Positions 1 to 9,643 are shown, counted from the stretch's first letter. The stretch: DNA of 64,000 bases from Sulfitobacter sp. BSw21498 (GCF_006064855.1 NZ_CP040753.1:1922001-1986000), one strand, 5' to 3'. Program-made: numbers and translations. The notes: generated by a model not told the origin, from the letters alone.

Positions 1-919
1 CGTCGCCAATGGATGTTTTCCACTGTTCGATAAATTCGGCGTTCGCGGGGGTATCTGCGGACATAAAGTAGTTCCACGCCGCCAGATGCCCGACAAGGTT
101 TGACGTATCGAGACCTGACAGCTCTTCTTCGCCAACCGAGAACGCAACAACCGGAATATCATCCGCCGACACATCCGCCGCTGCGAGTTCCTTGTAAAAG
201 CCGATGTTCGCGTCGCCGTTGATGGTCGATACAACGCCGACCTGCTTGCCGTCCTCGCCCAGTGCCACGACATCGCCCACGATCGTTGCCCAATCGGATT
301 GACCGAACGGTGTGTAGTTCACAAAGATGTCTTCTTCGGCAATGCCCTTGGACATCAGGTAGGATTTCAGAATGTTGTTGGTGGTACGCGGGTACACATA
401 ATCGGTGCCCAGCAAGGCAAATTTCTCGACGCCCAGTTCTTCGAGGAAGTAATCAACCGCAGGGATCGCCTGCTGGTTGGGGGCAGCACCGGTGTAGAAC
501 ACGTTCTTGGACGATTCCTCGCCCTCATATTGCACGGGGTAGAACAGCAGGCCGTTCAGCTCTTCGATGACGGGCAGCACGGATTTGCGCGACACGGATG
601 TCCAGTTGCCAAAGATCACATCGACTTCGTTCACGGTCAGCAGCTCGCGTGCTTTCTCCGCGAACAAGGGCCAGTCGGAGGCAGGGTCAACCACGACCGC
701 CTCGATCTGACAGCCCAGTACGCCGCCTTTTTCGTTCTGCGCGTCGATCAACATCAGCATGGTGTCTTTCAACGTCGTCTCGGAAATCGCCATGGTCCCC
801 GACAGCGAGTGCAGCACGCCGACCTTAACCGGATCGGCACAGTCCTGCGCCATCACCAGCGAGGTGGAGCCCATCAGCGCGGCAGTCGCGCAGGCAGCGA
901 GTTTGGTGAATGTTGTCAT
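1..919 (-). CDS. urtA: Urea-type ABC transporter substrate-binding protein, 3' end outside window
   Basis: Periplasmic binding protein of a branched-chain-amide (urea, UrtABCDE) importer. From the ATG at 917-919 the frame is open to the left edge, giving 306 visible residues of a family usually about 420 long. Residues 1-24 are a signal peptide ending in VMA, followed by the mature start QDC. The Leu-binding-like receptor fold begins with VGVLHSLSGTMA, and the stretches FGNWTSVSRKSVLPV and LLFYPVQYEGEESS are typical of UrtA rather than of LivJ-like proteins. A purine-rich AGGGGATAG precedes the start. The permease and ATPase genes would lie to the left. Urea as substrate is family knowledge, not shown here. 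Confidence 0.88.
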   Translation of the reverse strand, partial: MTTFTKLAACATAALMGSTSLVMAQDCADPVKVGVLHSLSGTMAISETTLKDTMLMLIDAQNEKGGVLGCQIEAVVVDPASDWPLFAEKARELLTVNEVDVIFGNWTSVSRKSVLPVIEELNGLLFYPVQYEGEESSKNVFYTGAAPNQQAIPAVDYFLEELGVEKFALLGTDYVYPRTTNNILKSYLMSKGIAEEDIFVNYTPFGQSDWATIVGDVVALGEDGKQVGVVSTINGDANIGFYKELAAADVSADDIPVVAFSVGEEELSGLDTSNLVGHLAAWNYFMSADTPANAEFIEQWKTSIGD

Positions 920-1269
920 TTTCTATCCCCTGTTGGCGCTGCTACCCCTTGCGTCAGAACGCACTTTTCCGGGGCCCCCAAGCACGTTAAACAGGAGGCG
1001 CAGCATATTGTTGTGATCGTCGCATGGCTTGTTACATCTGCCAGGATTGCTGGCCGTGCGACGGTGTTGCCTTTCTCGGCACAGAGCCAAGATGCCTAGG
1101 GCAGCGGCAGAGTCGCTAGAAAAAATGGCATGTCACCAGACACACCACCTCTCGCGCCTCATTTTTTGGCGATAGAGATCAGGAACGCTTAAAATATAGC
1201 CTACAGACGCACGCAGGTGCGGGCCTAGGCATGGGCGCGCGTCACCTTGCGCGCGCCGGGGGCCTTTGG
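920..1269. other. Intergenic region upstream of urtA
   Basis: About 350 bases between the start of the urea-type binding protein and the end of the TRAP permease gene. It should hold the leftward promoter of urtA. I could not find a convincing sigma-54 (-24/-12) element. Short open frames here have no protein-like features. Confidence 0.5.
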
Positions 1270-3264
1270 TTAGGGCATCACGCGCGCCGCTGATGTGGCT
1301 TGCCACGCGCGCATCATGGGCAGCGCACATAGGGCGGCACCAAGGATAAAGGACAGGCTATAGCCCAAGCCGGCCAGATCATTCTCGGGCATCGCAATCA
1401 GCACGCCACCAAAGAACAGCGCGACCCGCATCGGCAGCGCGGCGCGGCCCTCGATCGGACCGACAAGGCTGATATAGCCCTGCAATGCCGCCGAGATCAG
1501 CGTCACCCCGATCATCGCACAGCTCAGCGCGACGACAACCTCCCACGCGGGGGCTTGGCCGATCAACGCAGGGTTTAGGACGAAGAAGAACGGTGCAATA
1601 TAGATCACCCCGCCTAGGCGCATCGCCTCGAACCCCGTGGAAATCGGGTTTGACCCCGCCATGGTAGAGGCGGCAAAGGCCCCAAGGGCGACCGGCGGCG
1701 TGATGTAGCTGACCATACCCCAGTACAGAATGAACAGATGCACAGCCAACTGGTTCAATCCACCTGCCTCAAGCGCAGGGGCGAGCACCACGGCGAGGAA
1801 GATATAACAGGCCGTGACCGTCATCCCCATGCCAAAGATAAACGCGGTGATCGCGCCCATCAGCAACAGGACCAACGTGCTGTCGCCGGCAAGGAACACC
1901 AGTTCATTTACCAAAGTCCCCGCCAGTCCGGTGGCCGAGAAAGACCCGACGATCAGGCCGACACCCAGCAGGATCGCCGTCAGCTCTGACAGCCCCATGC
2001 CAACACCGACGATCATATTGCCAAGTCGGCTAAAGTTCAGACGGTGGCTGGCGCGGAACTGGTTCACTACCAGCAGCAAAGCCGTGGCATAGAACGGGGC
2101 AGAGGATTCCTTGCGCAGGCCGATCATCATATACAGCAGCAGCGCGAAGACGAAGATATAGGGCCAGCCTTCGATCATCACCTGACGCAGGCGCGGCAGG
2201 TCGGGCTTGGGCAAACCACGCAGCCCGCGTTTCGCGGAATAGGCGTCGATCTGGGTAAACAGCCCCCAGTAGAACAACACGCTGGGGATGGCCGCGGCCA
2301 AGGCGATTTCTACATAAGGACGTGACAGAAAGGACGCCATGACAAAGGCGGTCGCCCCCATGATCGGCGGCATCAGCACCCCGCCGGTAGAGGCGCAGGC
2401 CTCTGTTGCGGCAGCGGTCTTGGCCGAGAATCCGGTCTTGCGCATCGCGGGAATGGAGACCGCACCCGTGGTCAGCACGTTGGAAATGACAGAGCCCGAC
2501 ATGGAGCCCATAAAGCCGCTGGCAAAGATCGACACTTTCGCCGCCCCGCCGCGGTAGCCGCCCACAAGGCCAAGGGCCAGATCGTTGAAAAATTGCCCGC
2601 CGCCGGTCCGTTGCAGCACCGCGCCGAACAGGATGAACCCGATCACGACGCCGCCAAACGCCTTCATCGGAATGCCGAAAGAGCTTTCGGCAGAGTAGAT
2701 GTGGTAAGGTACGGTTTGCAGGAACGTGCTTTGGAAGCCCGAGAACGGGTCCGGTACGTGGCCCGCGAACGTTGGATAGAACGCAAAGAGCGTGACAATC
2801 AGGAACAGCACCAGACCGCCTGCCCGCCGCGTTGCCTCTAGGATCAGAAAGAAGAAGACGACCGACACATATTGCGCGGTATCAGGGGCCGCATATTCCC
2901 ACCCCTGCGACAGGTTCTGCTGCGCAGTTTGCGATAGATAGACCGTGGTCCCGACCGAAGCCGCGAAAAAAACCCAGTCCAGCAATGATGGCTCCCCGCC
3001 TTTGCCGCCCTTCGCCTGAAAGATCAGAAACGTCAGTGCCAGAAACATGCCCCCGAGGATATAGAGATACCGTCCGTCAATCAGGACGATCCCCATAAGC
3101 TGAAGGTTGAACAGCTGGTTCACCACCAACACCAGCGACAGCAGCGTCGTGATGACCACAACCCAACGCGCCAGCCCCGAGATACGCTCGGCCGGGGTGG
3201 CACCGTCAATCGCCACTTCCTCAAACTTTGGCTGCGGGGCACGCGATGTGTCGGGATCGGTCAT
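1270..3264 (-). CDS. TRAP transporter permease, fused 4TM/12TM (DctQM type)
   Basis: Integral membrane permease of 664 residues. Residues up to about 180 hold the small DctQ-like helices, and the rest is the DctM-like domain with the family signature GSMSGSVISNVLTTGAVSIP and the following ACASTGGVLMPPIMG. TAXI-type TRAP systems normally have this fused permease. The ATG at 3262-3264 is chosen because AAGAGAG lies about 8 bases upstream; a longer in-frame start at 3300 lacks this. It lies 94 bases downstream of its solute-binding partner on the same strand. The substrate is unknown; TAXI systems commonly carry dicarboxylates or amino-acid-like acids using an ion gradient. Confidence 0.93.
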   Translation of the reverse strand: MTDPDTSRAPQPKFEEVAIDGATPAERISGLARWVVVITTLLSLVLVVNQLFNLQLMGIVLIDGRYLYILGGMFLALTFLIFQAKGGKGGEPSLLDWVFFAASVGTTVYLSQTAQQNLSQGWEYAAPDTAQYVSVVFFFLILEATRRAGGLVLFLIVTLFAFYPTFAGHVPDPFSGFQSTFLQTVPYHIYSAESSFGIPMKAFGGVVIGFILFGAVLQRTGGGQFFNDLALGLVGGYRGGAAKVSIFASGFMGSMSGSVISNVLTTGAVSIPAMRKTGFSAKTAAATEACASTGGVLMPPIMGATAFVMASFLSRPYVEIALAAAIPSVLFYWGLFTQIDAYSAKRGLRGLPKPDLPRLRQVMIEGWPYIFVFALLLYMMIGLRKESSAPFYATALLLVVNQFRASHRLNFSRLGNMIVGVGMGLSELTAILLGVGLIVGSFSATGLAGTLVNELVFLAGDSTLVLLLMGAITAFIFGMGMTVTACYIFLAVVLAPALEAGGLNQLAVHLFILYWGMVSYITPPVALGAFAASTMAGSNPISTGFEAMRLGGVIYIAPFFFVLNPALIGQAPAWEVVVALSCAMIGVTLISAALQGYISLVGPIEGRAALPMRVALFFGGVLIAMPENDLAGLGYSLSFILGAALCALPMMRAWQATSAARVMP

Positions 3265-3358
3265 AAGTGGGCTCTCTTGTTTGGGGATACGGGCCGGCAT
3301 TGGGCATAGCAGGAACGGGCCGACACAACGGTCAGCCCGCCCTTAACTTTAGCAAGGT

Positions 3359-4495
3359 TTAGAAAACGACGGTGAACCCGCCATCTTTCAGCGCCTTGCG
3401 GCGTGCCTCGGACCAGGCGGCTTCCCAATCAGAAGGGTTTGCTGCTTTGGTCGCTTCCCACGCAGCCGTCAGCGCTTCTTGGCGTTGCACAAGCTTGTCG
3501 TTATGCGCCTGCGCCGTATCGGACCACGCATCTACCTCTTTGAAGTAGCGGATCGCCCCTTCGTGGTAGGGCACCACCCATTCCATGTTCTGTTTGTCCA
3601 GCGCCCAGCCACCGATACCGGGGGAATTGCCGTCGTATTTCGGGAACAGCTCTACCATCGCTTTGGTCATGTTATAGACCAGTCCTTCGTCCGTGGCCGC
3701 AATCGCGGTCAGCACGGGATAGGCATAGCCGGCCCCCTGATAGCCGTCGGTGCCGTCAATGGTGGCCCCGACCTTGGCTTTGTTGATATTAAAGAAGGGC
3801 GCGATCTCTTGCATACGGGCAAAGCCGTCGGTGTCTTCGGGATCAATCGGGGGCCAGAACAGCCCGCGCGGACCGGCCTCGGCCTCATAGGCTTTGCCGG
3901 AGTTGGTGGATGCAAAGGCCGCATCGACCTGCCCTTCGATCAGACCGGTCCAGCTGGCACCAAAGCCACCGAAATCAACCCGCTCCACATCGTCCCATGT
4001 CAGGCCGCCATAGGCCAGATAGGCTTCGGTGTTCACGTTCAAAGCAGGTGCGCCAACGATATAGGAAACGCGTTTGCCCTTGAGGTCAGCGTAGGTTTCG
4101 ATCCCCAGATCGCCCGCGACACCGACCGCGAGGTTAATCGCGCCACCGTTGTTCGCCAGCAGCACGCGGATGGGCTGCGGGCCCCAGTTTTCGGCGCCGA
4201 AATCAAACACACCTTCCTGCGCCATAAAGCTGCCGCCCACGCCCGTGGCCGAGAATTCAACCCGCCCCTGACGCAGCGGCTCTGTGCGCGACACGTCATT
4301 CTTGCCAGGCAGAACCCGCAGGTTGACCCCTGTCGCATCTTGCAGCGCGGCACCAATCGCCACCGCTTGGTTATAGCCCGCAGAACCGGTGTCATAGGCC
4401 GTCCAGCTCAGCTGTTTGGGCAGATCAAAATCCTGCGCAGCCGCGATAGAAGCCGTAAGACCAAAGGCCACGACCGTCGTTGTTAATACGTTCAT
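3359..4495 (-). CDS. TAXI family TRAP transporter solute-binding subunit
   Basis: Periplasmic receptor of 378 residues delivering substrate to the fused TRAP permease encoded next. Residues 1-20 form a signal peptide ending AAA before QDFDLP. TAXI-family features include SWTAYDTGSAGYNQAVAIG near the N terminus, LRVLPGKNDVSR, and LKGKRVSYIVGAPALN. The ATG at 4493-4495 sits seven bases after a strong GGGAGGAAAA ribosome site, so the longer in-frame start at 4525 is rejected. The gene lies between an Ldh2-type dehydrogenase upstream and the permease downstream, all leftward, suggesting uptake coupled to oxidation of a 2-hydroxy acid. That coupling is inference. Confidence 0.93.
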   Translation of the reverse strand: MNVLTTTVVAFGLTASIAAAQDFDLPKQLSWTAYDTGSAGYNQAVAIGAALQDATGVNLRVLPGKNDVSRTEPLRQGRVEFSATGVGGSFMAQEGVFDFGAENWGPQPIRVLLANNGGAINLAVGVAGDLGIETYADLKGKRVSYIVGAPALNVNTEAYLAYGGLTWDDVERVDFGGFGASWTGLIEGQVDAAFASTNSGKAYEAEAGPRGLFWPPIDPEDTDGFARMQEIAPFFNINKAKVGATIDGTDGYQGAGYAYPVLTAIAATDEGLVYNMTKAMVELFPKYDGNSPGIGGWALDKQNMEWVVPYHEGAIRYFKEVDAWSDTAQAHNDKLVQRQEALTAAWEATKAANPSDWEAAWSEARRKALKDGGFTVVF

Positions 4496-4659
4496 ATTTT
4501 CCTCCCAGAAAATCCTGCCGCGCAAAACATTCGCGTCTGCGGCAGGGTTAGCGGCCCGTTTTCTTGTGAAACGTGGTTCCGCCCTGTGGAAAAGGATAAG
4601 TGCGCAGCTTTCGTCATGTCAACAAAAGACCGCGGGAAAGGCGCTGCCGCGGGGCGTTG

Positions 4660-5730
4660 TCAATCTGGGGTAGAGAAAAGATGCGCGGCCTCGGGAACCC
4701 CCGCCTTATGCGCCGCCTCTGACAACTGCGCCAAAGTGCCCGCATCAAGCGGAATCCCGTTTGCGGTCCGCTCTGCCGTGCTGCGCCGTTCAGGGTCCCC
4801 CGGAAACTGCACGCCGGATGTATCAGGTGCCGCCGGCGACGCCTTGACCCAATCGGTATAGCTGTCCACATCCACGCCAAAGCTCTCTGCCAGACCAAAG
4901 ACATTCGGATCGATCAGGATCGCCATCATGTTATTCACGATCCGGTCCGGCACTTCGCGGGTCGGCGCATAGGCCCCGCCCCCGCTGAACGATCCACCCA
5001 AAATATCCCCCAGCAAGGCCAAGCCAAACCCCTTGTGCTGTCCAAACGCCGTCAGCGCCCCACCCGCACCATCAAACACCACCGACGGATCGCGCGTCGC
5101 GACACCCTGCGCATCGATCAACGCCCCCTCGGGTGCCGGCTTCCTGCTCAGCTGCGCAACACGTGCCTTGCCCATGGCAATCGTGCTGGTCGCCATATCC
5201 AGCACAAACATCGGGTGCTTTTCGGTCGCAGGTATCGCGGTACAATAAGGATTGGTGACAAAACGTGCGTCACTACCGCCAAACGGCGCGACAAGAGGCC
5301 GCGAGGACTGAACATTCGCGTACAGAATGCAGATAAAGCCCGCCTCTGCCGCCATGGTGCCCCAATCCCCCAGCCGACCCAGATGAAAGCTGTTGCGCAA
5401 GGACAGCACCGCAAAGTGGCTGCTTTGGGCGCGGTCAATCGCAAGCGCCATCGCCTGCTCTGCGATGATATGACCAAAGCCCCGATGGCCGTCCACCAGC
5501 AGGAACGGCCCTTTGTCCTGCACCAGTTCAATGTCAGCCAAAGGGTCTAGCTGCCCTGCAAGGATGCCATCCACATACGCAGGGATCATCCCGACACCGT
5601 GGCTGTCATGCCCCGCTAAATTGGCGCCAACCAAGCGTGCGGCAACCTTTTCGGCCCTGTCTTTATCTTTACCTGCATGCGCCAGAATTGCCGTCGCAAA
5701 TTTTCTTAACTGATCTGCATCAACCGCCAT
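4660..5730 (-). CDS. Ldh2 family malate/lactate/ureidoglycolate-type dehydrogenase
   Basis: NAD(P)-dependent oxidoreductase of 356 residues in the Ldh2/YlbC family, which oxidises 2-hydroxy acids such as malate, L-lactate, ureidoglycolate or sulfolactate. The catalytic signature HDSHG is at residues 41-45, followed by YVDGIL; MATSTIAMGK and GHKGFGLALLGDILGG are further family motifs. The ATG at 5728-5730 follows GGGAGGAAATTTTG; a TTG codon immediately upstream is also possible. It is the first gene of the leftward cluster with the TAXI receptor, 164 bases away. The exact substrate cannot be read from the sequence. Confidence 0.88.
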   Translation of the reverse strand: MAVDADQLRKFATAILAHAGKDKDRAEKVAARLVGANLAGHDSHGVGMIPAYVDGILAGQLDPLADIELVQDKGPFLLVDGHRGFGHIIAEQAMALAIDRAQSSHFAVLSLRNSFHLGRLGDWGTMAAEAGFICILYANVQSSRPLVAPFGGSDARFVTNPYCTAIPATEKHPMFVLDMATSTIAMGKARVAQLSRKPAPEGALIDAQGVATRDPSVVFDGAGGALTAFGQHKGFGLALLGDILGGSFSGGGAYAPTREVPDRIVNNMMAILIDPNVFGLAESFGVDVDSYTDWVKASPAAPDTSGVQFPGDPERRSTAERTANGIPLDAGTLAQLSEAAHKAGVPEAAHLFSTPD

Positions 5731-5960
5731 CAAAATTTCCTCCCGTTTATACCGTCAGCCGCGCCGCTTCTCCCAAAGCGCGTAGCCGACACTGACCTGC
5801 AACCTCGCGCCAAGACGGATGAACTGCAAGCTTTTGCGATATCGGAGATACGTAGTTGCGTGCGGGGGGGATACAGAGGGGGCCGCTGAGCTGATTGGGA
5901 ACTGCCGAGGGCTCTGTTTGTGGAGGAATACCGCGCGGTTTATGTTTTTGCGCACGGGCG

Positions 5961-6575
5961 CTATAAAAACCTCAGGTATAACCGGAGCAGTTCAGTGTGC
6001 CACTCGTCAGCCGTCAAGATGACCTTAAGATAATCTAAAAGATCATCGCGCAGTTCCTCGCGGGCCAGCCCAAAGGAAACCGTCGCCTGCAAGAACCCAG
6101 ATTTAGAGCCGCAGTCGAAACGCTGGCCCTTAAAGCGGTAGCCGTAGACATCGTTGCCTTGGGTCAGCTCCGCCGCGATGGCATCTGTCAGCTGGATTTC
6201 CCCGCCCGAGCCGGACTTTAGCTGGTTCAGGTTCTTCAGCACATTCGGCGTCAGGATATAGCGGCCGATCACGGCAAGGTTTGACGGTGCGTCTTCGGCT
6301 TTGGGCTTTTCGACCATGCCTTTGACCTTGACCAAGGCCCCATCGGATTGACCATCATCAATGTCCAACATCCCGTAAGAGGAGGACTTCTCAGGGTTCA
6401 CTTCCATCGCCGCAACCATGTTGCCGCCGGTTTCATTATAGGCTTCGATCATCTGTTGCAGGCAGGGCTTGTCAGCTGCGATCACGTCATCGGGCAGCAT
6501 CACCGCAAAAGGTTCGTTGCCGATCAGACGACGGGCACACCATACGGCGTGGCCCAGACCAAGCGTTTTACCCAC
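5961..6575 (-). pseudogene. galU: UTP-glucose-1-phosphate uridylyltransferase fragment (central/C-terminal part)
   Basis: About 200 residues matching the middle and C-terminal part of GalU: LGLGHAVWCARRLIG, PFAVMLPDDVI, GGNMVAAMEV, GMVEKP, IGRYILTP, GGEIQLTDAI, YGYRFKGQRFDCGSKSGFLQATV. The N-terminal third of the nucleotide-binding domain (GxGTRxLPxTK region) is absent. The readable frame runs straight into the Hint-domain remnant at about 6570, and the last dozen residues also look unlike GalU. It is therefore a truncated copy and should have no enzyme activity. A functional galU would have to be elsewhere. Confidence 0.85.
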
Positions 6576-7967
6576 GCTCCCTTTTCCTGGATGTGCCGCA
6601 CCGGCAGCAACGCTGTGCGTGTTGCAATATCCGGGAATAGCTCAAGAATTTCAGCGCGCGCATCTTCGGTCACGGCTTTCAAAGCTTCGGGCCCCGTGAA
6701 CAGGCTTTCCGTCGCGGCGCTGTTGGAAAAGATGATTTCGTGTTGATCGAACAGTATGTGAAAATACTCCACACTATCGGCGTCTTCGACCACTTCGATC
6801 CCCGGCAGTCCAACTAGTTTGATAGCGGCTACTAGAATTTCCTGCACATCGAACATGCGCTCTGCGATCACTGAACGAACAAGGATTCTATGCTGCCGCG
6901 AAACGACCAGATCTTTCATCGGCGTGCCATTTCCAAGCGCCCCTGCTACCGATCCTACGCACAGGCTGCATCCCCCGATCCATTGTCAGCACCTGAGCAC
7001 CGACCGCTAGGTCTTCGACATTTACCGGACCTTCTGACGTTATGATTTCCGTACCCGCTGCAAAACAGATAATTTCAATCCCGCTAAAGGTAAGCGTTTC
7101 GCCAGTGTCGAAGTTTACAGTGCCCTTCAGCGCGCCGCTGTCTGCTGTATCTTCCGTTGCATTGATGGTGTAGCTGCCGCGATCCAGAGCGCTTAGGTCG
7201 ATGCGGTCTTGATCGGTCGTGTCATCAGGGCCCGTCCCGCCAACGACAACATAGCCCTGAGCATCAGCGGCAGACTGCACAACGGATGTATCGTCCCCTG
7301 AACCACCGCATAAAATATCTGCGCCCGCGCCCCCATCGATGATATCATCGTCATCTCCGCCATCAATTTGATCGATGCCTGCACCGCCGTAAATTTCATC
7401 TGCGCCGGTACCACCGGATAGCGTATCGTCACCTGATTGAGAGCCGATTCCAAGGAAACCGCCGGCATCGTAATCAGTAATTCGGTCACCATCGCCATCT
7501 TCGTAGTCGCCGGGACCCTCATAGACATCCATATTGTCATCGCCGCTTGTACCATCGACGATGCCGGGGTTGCTTGGCGATAGATCAAACGACGCAGATG
7601 TGTCTATCGATATGGTGGTCTCTAATCCGCTCGCTACGGGAAAGCCATCGGGCGCGTACAGATATAACCCCGTCGACGTTTGGAAAACAGCGGCTTCCGT
7701 GGACCCAAGCAGCGCACCCAGTTCCCCACCCAATAGGCCTGAATCGTAACCGTTAAAAGTAGCAATACCGACATAAGTCGCCGCCTCGGCGGAACCGTCG
7801 ATGGAGATCGTGGTGGCTTCAGCGGGTGCAAGCATGCCGTCATCATCTGTGATACTTATATCCCCGGATACGTTTCCGAAGTTAGGCAGAACTGTAACGT
7901 CGACGAGTGATATTAGATCTCCGCCATAGGAATATAGGTCACTAGTGATATCAAGCGTTTCAGACAT
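6570..7967 (-). pseudogene. RTX-repeat protein with broken Hint domain
   Basis: Starting at the ATG 7965-7967 (GAGGA eight bases upstream), about 359 codons are open to a stop near 6888. Residues about 145-226 are acidic, with hemolysin-type calcium-binding repeats (GGTGADEIYGG, GGAGADILCGG). A Hint (hedgehog/intein) domain starts at residue 301 with CFAAGTEIIT. After IGSR the frame fails. Homologous Hint sequence resumes in another frame (ALGNGTP, DLVVSRQHRILVRS, YFHILFDQHEII, GPEALKAV), which fits loss of roughly a dozen codons near 6935 plus a frame change. The end merges with the galU fragment. Intact relatives are secreted, self-processing surface proteins. Confidence 0.8.
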
Positions 7968-7976
7968 TCTTCTCAT

Positions 7977-8542
7977 CCTCGAATTAATTCAGGGGGTAGC
8001 GTATATTCCGTCGCGATACGCCGGCCGCAAGTATTCCACCCCACTCAGATATGAGAATATGGCAGTATGTTTTTTATTAGGGCTTCCAACTGCACCCATT
8101 CGAATTTAATTGAGTAGAACGCCCTTAAGCGCCTCGAAATTAAAGGGAAAAAGAAGAAAAGCTATTGATACCATACCCGTTCAACCCTACTGGCCCATGC
8201 GCGGCATTCTTTGTGCACTGAAATAGTTTAGAGTTAACTTTGCACTCAATTGACGTATTATAAGTATTGTCGGGTTCAATTGATCTGTCTTGCAAAAAGT
8301 CATGCAGATAAAAGGGAAAAACCGATAAATTCCGAATTGCGATACTAGCGCCCATAATTCGATAGTGAGACCCCGTGGGAAGATATGAGCGGCTAAGCTT
8401 TACAGATGGGATTCACTGGATTCATATCACACCCGGTAAATCTCATCGCGAACAGGCATATCTCGCGCCAAAAGTAGCGCCGACCTACGCAGCGTTTCAA
8501 AGCCAACAAATGCCGTACAACCATCTGGAGGTGGCCTTACCT
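7977..8542. other. AT-rich intergenic stretch without recognisable gene
   Basis: Between the Hint protein start and the remnants around the IS3-like element. It is clearly lower in GC than its surroundings. A 71-codon leftward frame (8140-8355) exists but has no recognisable domain, and no ribosome site was confirmed for it. I see no RNA gene. Confidence 0.4.
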
Positions 8543-8700
8543 TCACGCCAGCTGTCGAGACCGCGGCACTAAAGGTTCCATTTCGACAGGCACGCCGAGT
8601 GCCCTCCAGACCACCCGGGCTTTTCGGGCTGTTGTGGTTGGCCTGGGTGTCGCAACCACAAGCGTAAAGCCTGCACCGGTAACATCCTCGGCGCGCACGT
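8543..8700 (-). pseudogene. Possible H-type lectin domain fragment
   Basis: Leftward reading gives NVRAEDVTGAGFTLVV followed by ARVVWRALG, the pattern of the last strands of the H-type lectin domain (a sugar-binding fold often found in roseobacter surface proteins). The usual Trp/Asp stretch between them is scrambled, suggesting a small indel. The fragment begins exactly where the terminal repeat of the IS3-like element ends at 8701, so the element probably interrupted the gene. The identification rests on about 35 residues. Confidence 0.35.
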
Positions 8701-8739
8701 TGAGGTGATCCCCATTCCTTGGACAGGATCTGGCGCTTT

Positions 8740-9345
8740 TTAAGCTCTGATTTGCTCCTGCTGATCGGGTTGCGTTGCTTCGATTTGTAGTGAGTAGACC
8801 ACTGCCGGTGGTCGACCGCCAAGGGCTTTGTGCGGGCGGCGTTGATTGTAGAACTCCATCCAGTTGCGGACACCGGCGCGTGCCTGCGATCCGGTGTCCC
8901 AAGCGTGCAGAGAGACGCACTCGTATTTCAGGGTGCGCCACAGGCGTTCGATGAAGATATTATTTAGGTAGCGACCCTTTCCGTCCATTGAGATGCGGAT
9001 GCCGGACCGGCGCAGGCAATCTGTCTAGGCAAACGACGTGAACTGAGATCCTTGATCGCGGTTCATGATGTCGGGCGGTCCGAACCGATAGATCGAATCG
9101 TTCAGTGCTTCGGCACAGAAATCGGCCTCCAGCGTGTTCGAGATCCGCCACGACAGAACCATCCGGGTATGCCAGTCCATTCCTCTCGGGACATCGCTTC
9201 GCGATGCCCTGACGGACAGTGGATCGCCACCAGATAAAGGAACCCGCGACGCATCGGCAGATAGGTGATGTCCACGCACCAGACTTGGTTTGGTCTGTCC
9301 ACACGTAGCCCCCACAGCAGGTAGGGGTAAACAATCGGACATCAG
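8740..9345 (-). pseudogene. IS3-family transposase orfB, C-terminal half, inactivated
   Basis: Integrase-core DDE transposase fragment. Recognisable pieces are YPYLLWGLRVDRPNQVWCVD (first catalytic Asp), ITYLPMRRGFLYLVAI, MDWHTRMVLSWRISNTLEAD, GSQFTSFA, and GRYLNNIFIERLWRTLKYE (catalytic Glu) with FYNQRRPHKALGG. Damage is visible in three places: a one-base shift near 9327, the 41-bp palindromic insert that breaks VAI-MDW, and a TAG where SFAWTD is expected (about 9027). The corresponding TGG-to-TAG change is a single substitution. Confidence 0.85.
9181..9221. repeat. 41-bp palindromic insertion inside the dead transposase
   Basis: Family-conserved VAI-MDW codons are split by 41 bases absent from the expected coding sequence. 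The first 36 bases (9181-9216) form an imperfect hairpin: the two arms begin TCCTCTCGGGACATCGC on one strand and TCCGTCAGGGCATCGC on the other, with a TTC/GAA loop and a perfect core CATCGC/GCGATG. The length is not a multiple of three, so it frameshifts the transposase. It resembles a small mobile palindromic repeat. Confidence 0.65.
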
Positions 9346-9369
9346 GACACCGACATTCTTGGGCTTTCA

Positions 9370-9594
9370 TTGCCTGTCGGGACTAAGCTGATTGGTGCGA
9401 CCAGTGATCATCTTGTCGTTGGAACGAGCCGATCCCCGCTGCCGGTGGGTTCCGAGGTGAAAATCCAGATGAACTATAACGCGTTGATGCATGCTATGGC
9501 TGCGCCAGACATCGACATTAGCCTTCTAGACTATCCACCCACAGGATTTCCAAGGCGCACCGAAGGTAAGTTCGGACACTTGGTGCAGGTTTGA
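9370..9594 (+). pseudogene. C-terminal remnant of alanine/ornithine racemase-like PLP enzyme
   Basis: The readable sequence has GATSDHLVV and VGSEVKIQMNYNALMHAMAAPDI, matching the end of the PLP-dependent alanine/ornithine racemase family (pattern GASSDHL ... VGDxxxFxxNYxALxxAMxSP). The lysine-bearing barrel, and therefore the active site, is missing. The fragment starts directly at the truncated edge of the IS3-like element, which suggests an IS-mediated deletion removed most of the gene. The last 20 or so codons are not family-like. Confidence 0.5.
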
Positions 9595-9643
9595 AAGGGC
9601 TCGTTTGGGCCACCTAGGCGTAAACCACAAAGGAAACTGAAAA

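Larger units (their letters stand above)
8701..9369 (-). mobile_element. Decayed IS3-family insertion sequence remnant
   Basis: One terminal repeat is visible at 8701 (TGAGGTGATCCCCATTCC), followed inward by the 3' part of an IS3-type transposase read leftward. The opposite terminus and all of orfA are missing; the homology stops near 9369, where a racemase remnant begins. The transposase carries a frameshift near 9327, a 41-bp insertion at 9181-9221 and an in-frame TAG, so the element cannot transpose on its own. Confidence 0.82.

Noticed and set aside
299..1099. Long plus-strand frame opposite urtA
   Set aside because: It is antisense to the clear UrtA sequence; its composition is Arg/His/Gln-rich and it has no motif.
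3479..4486. 335-codon plus-strand frame opposite the TAXI receptor
   Set aside because: Mirror of the receptor gene in high-GC DNA; no start site or domain.
5755..5955. 66-codon frame upstream of the Ldh2 gene
   Set aside because: No ribosome site or motif; occupies the promoter region.
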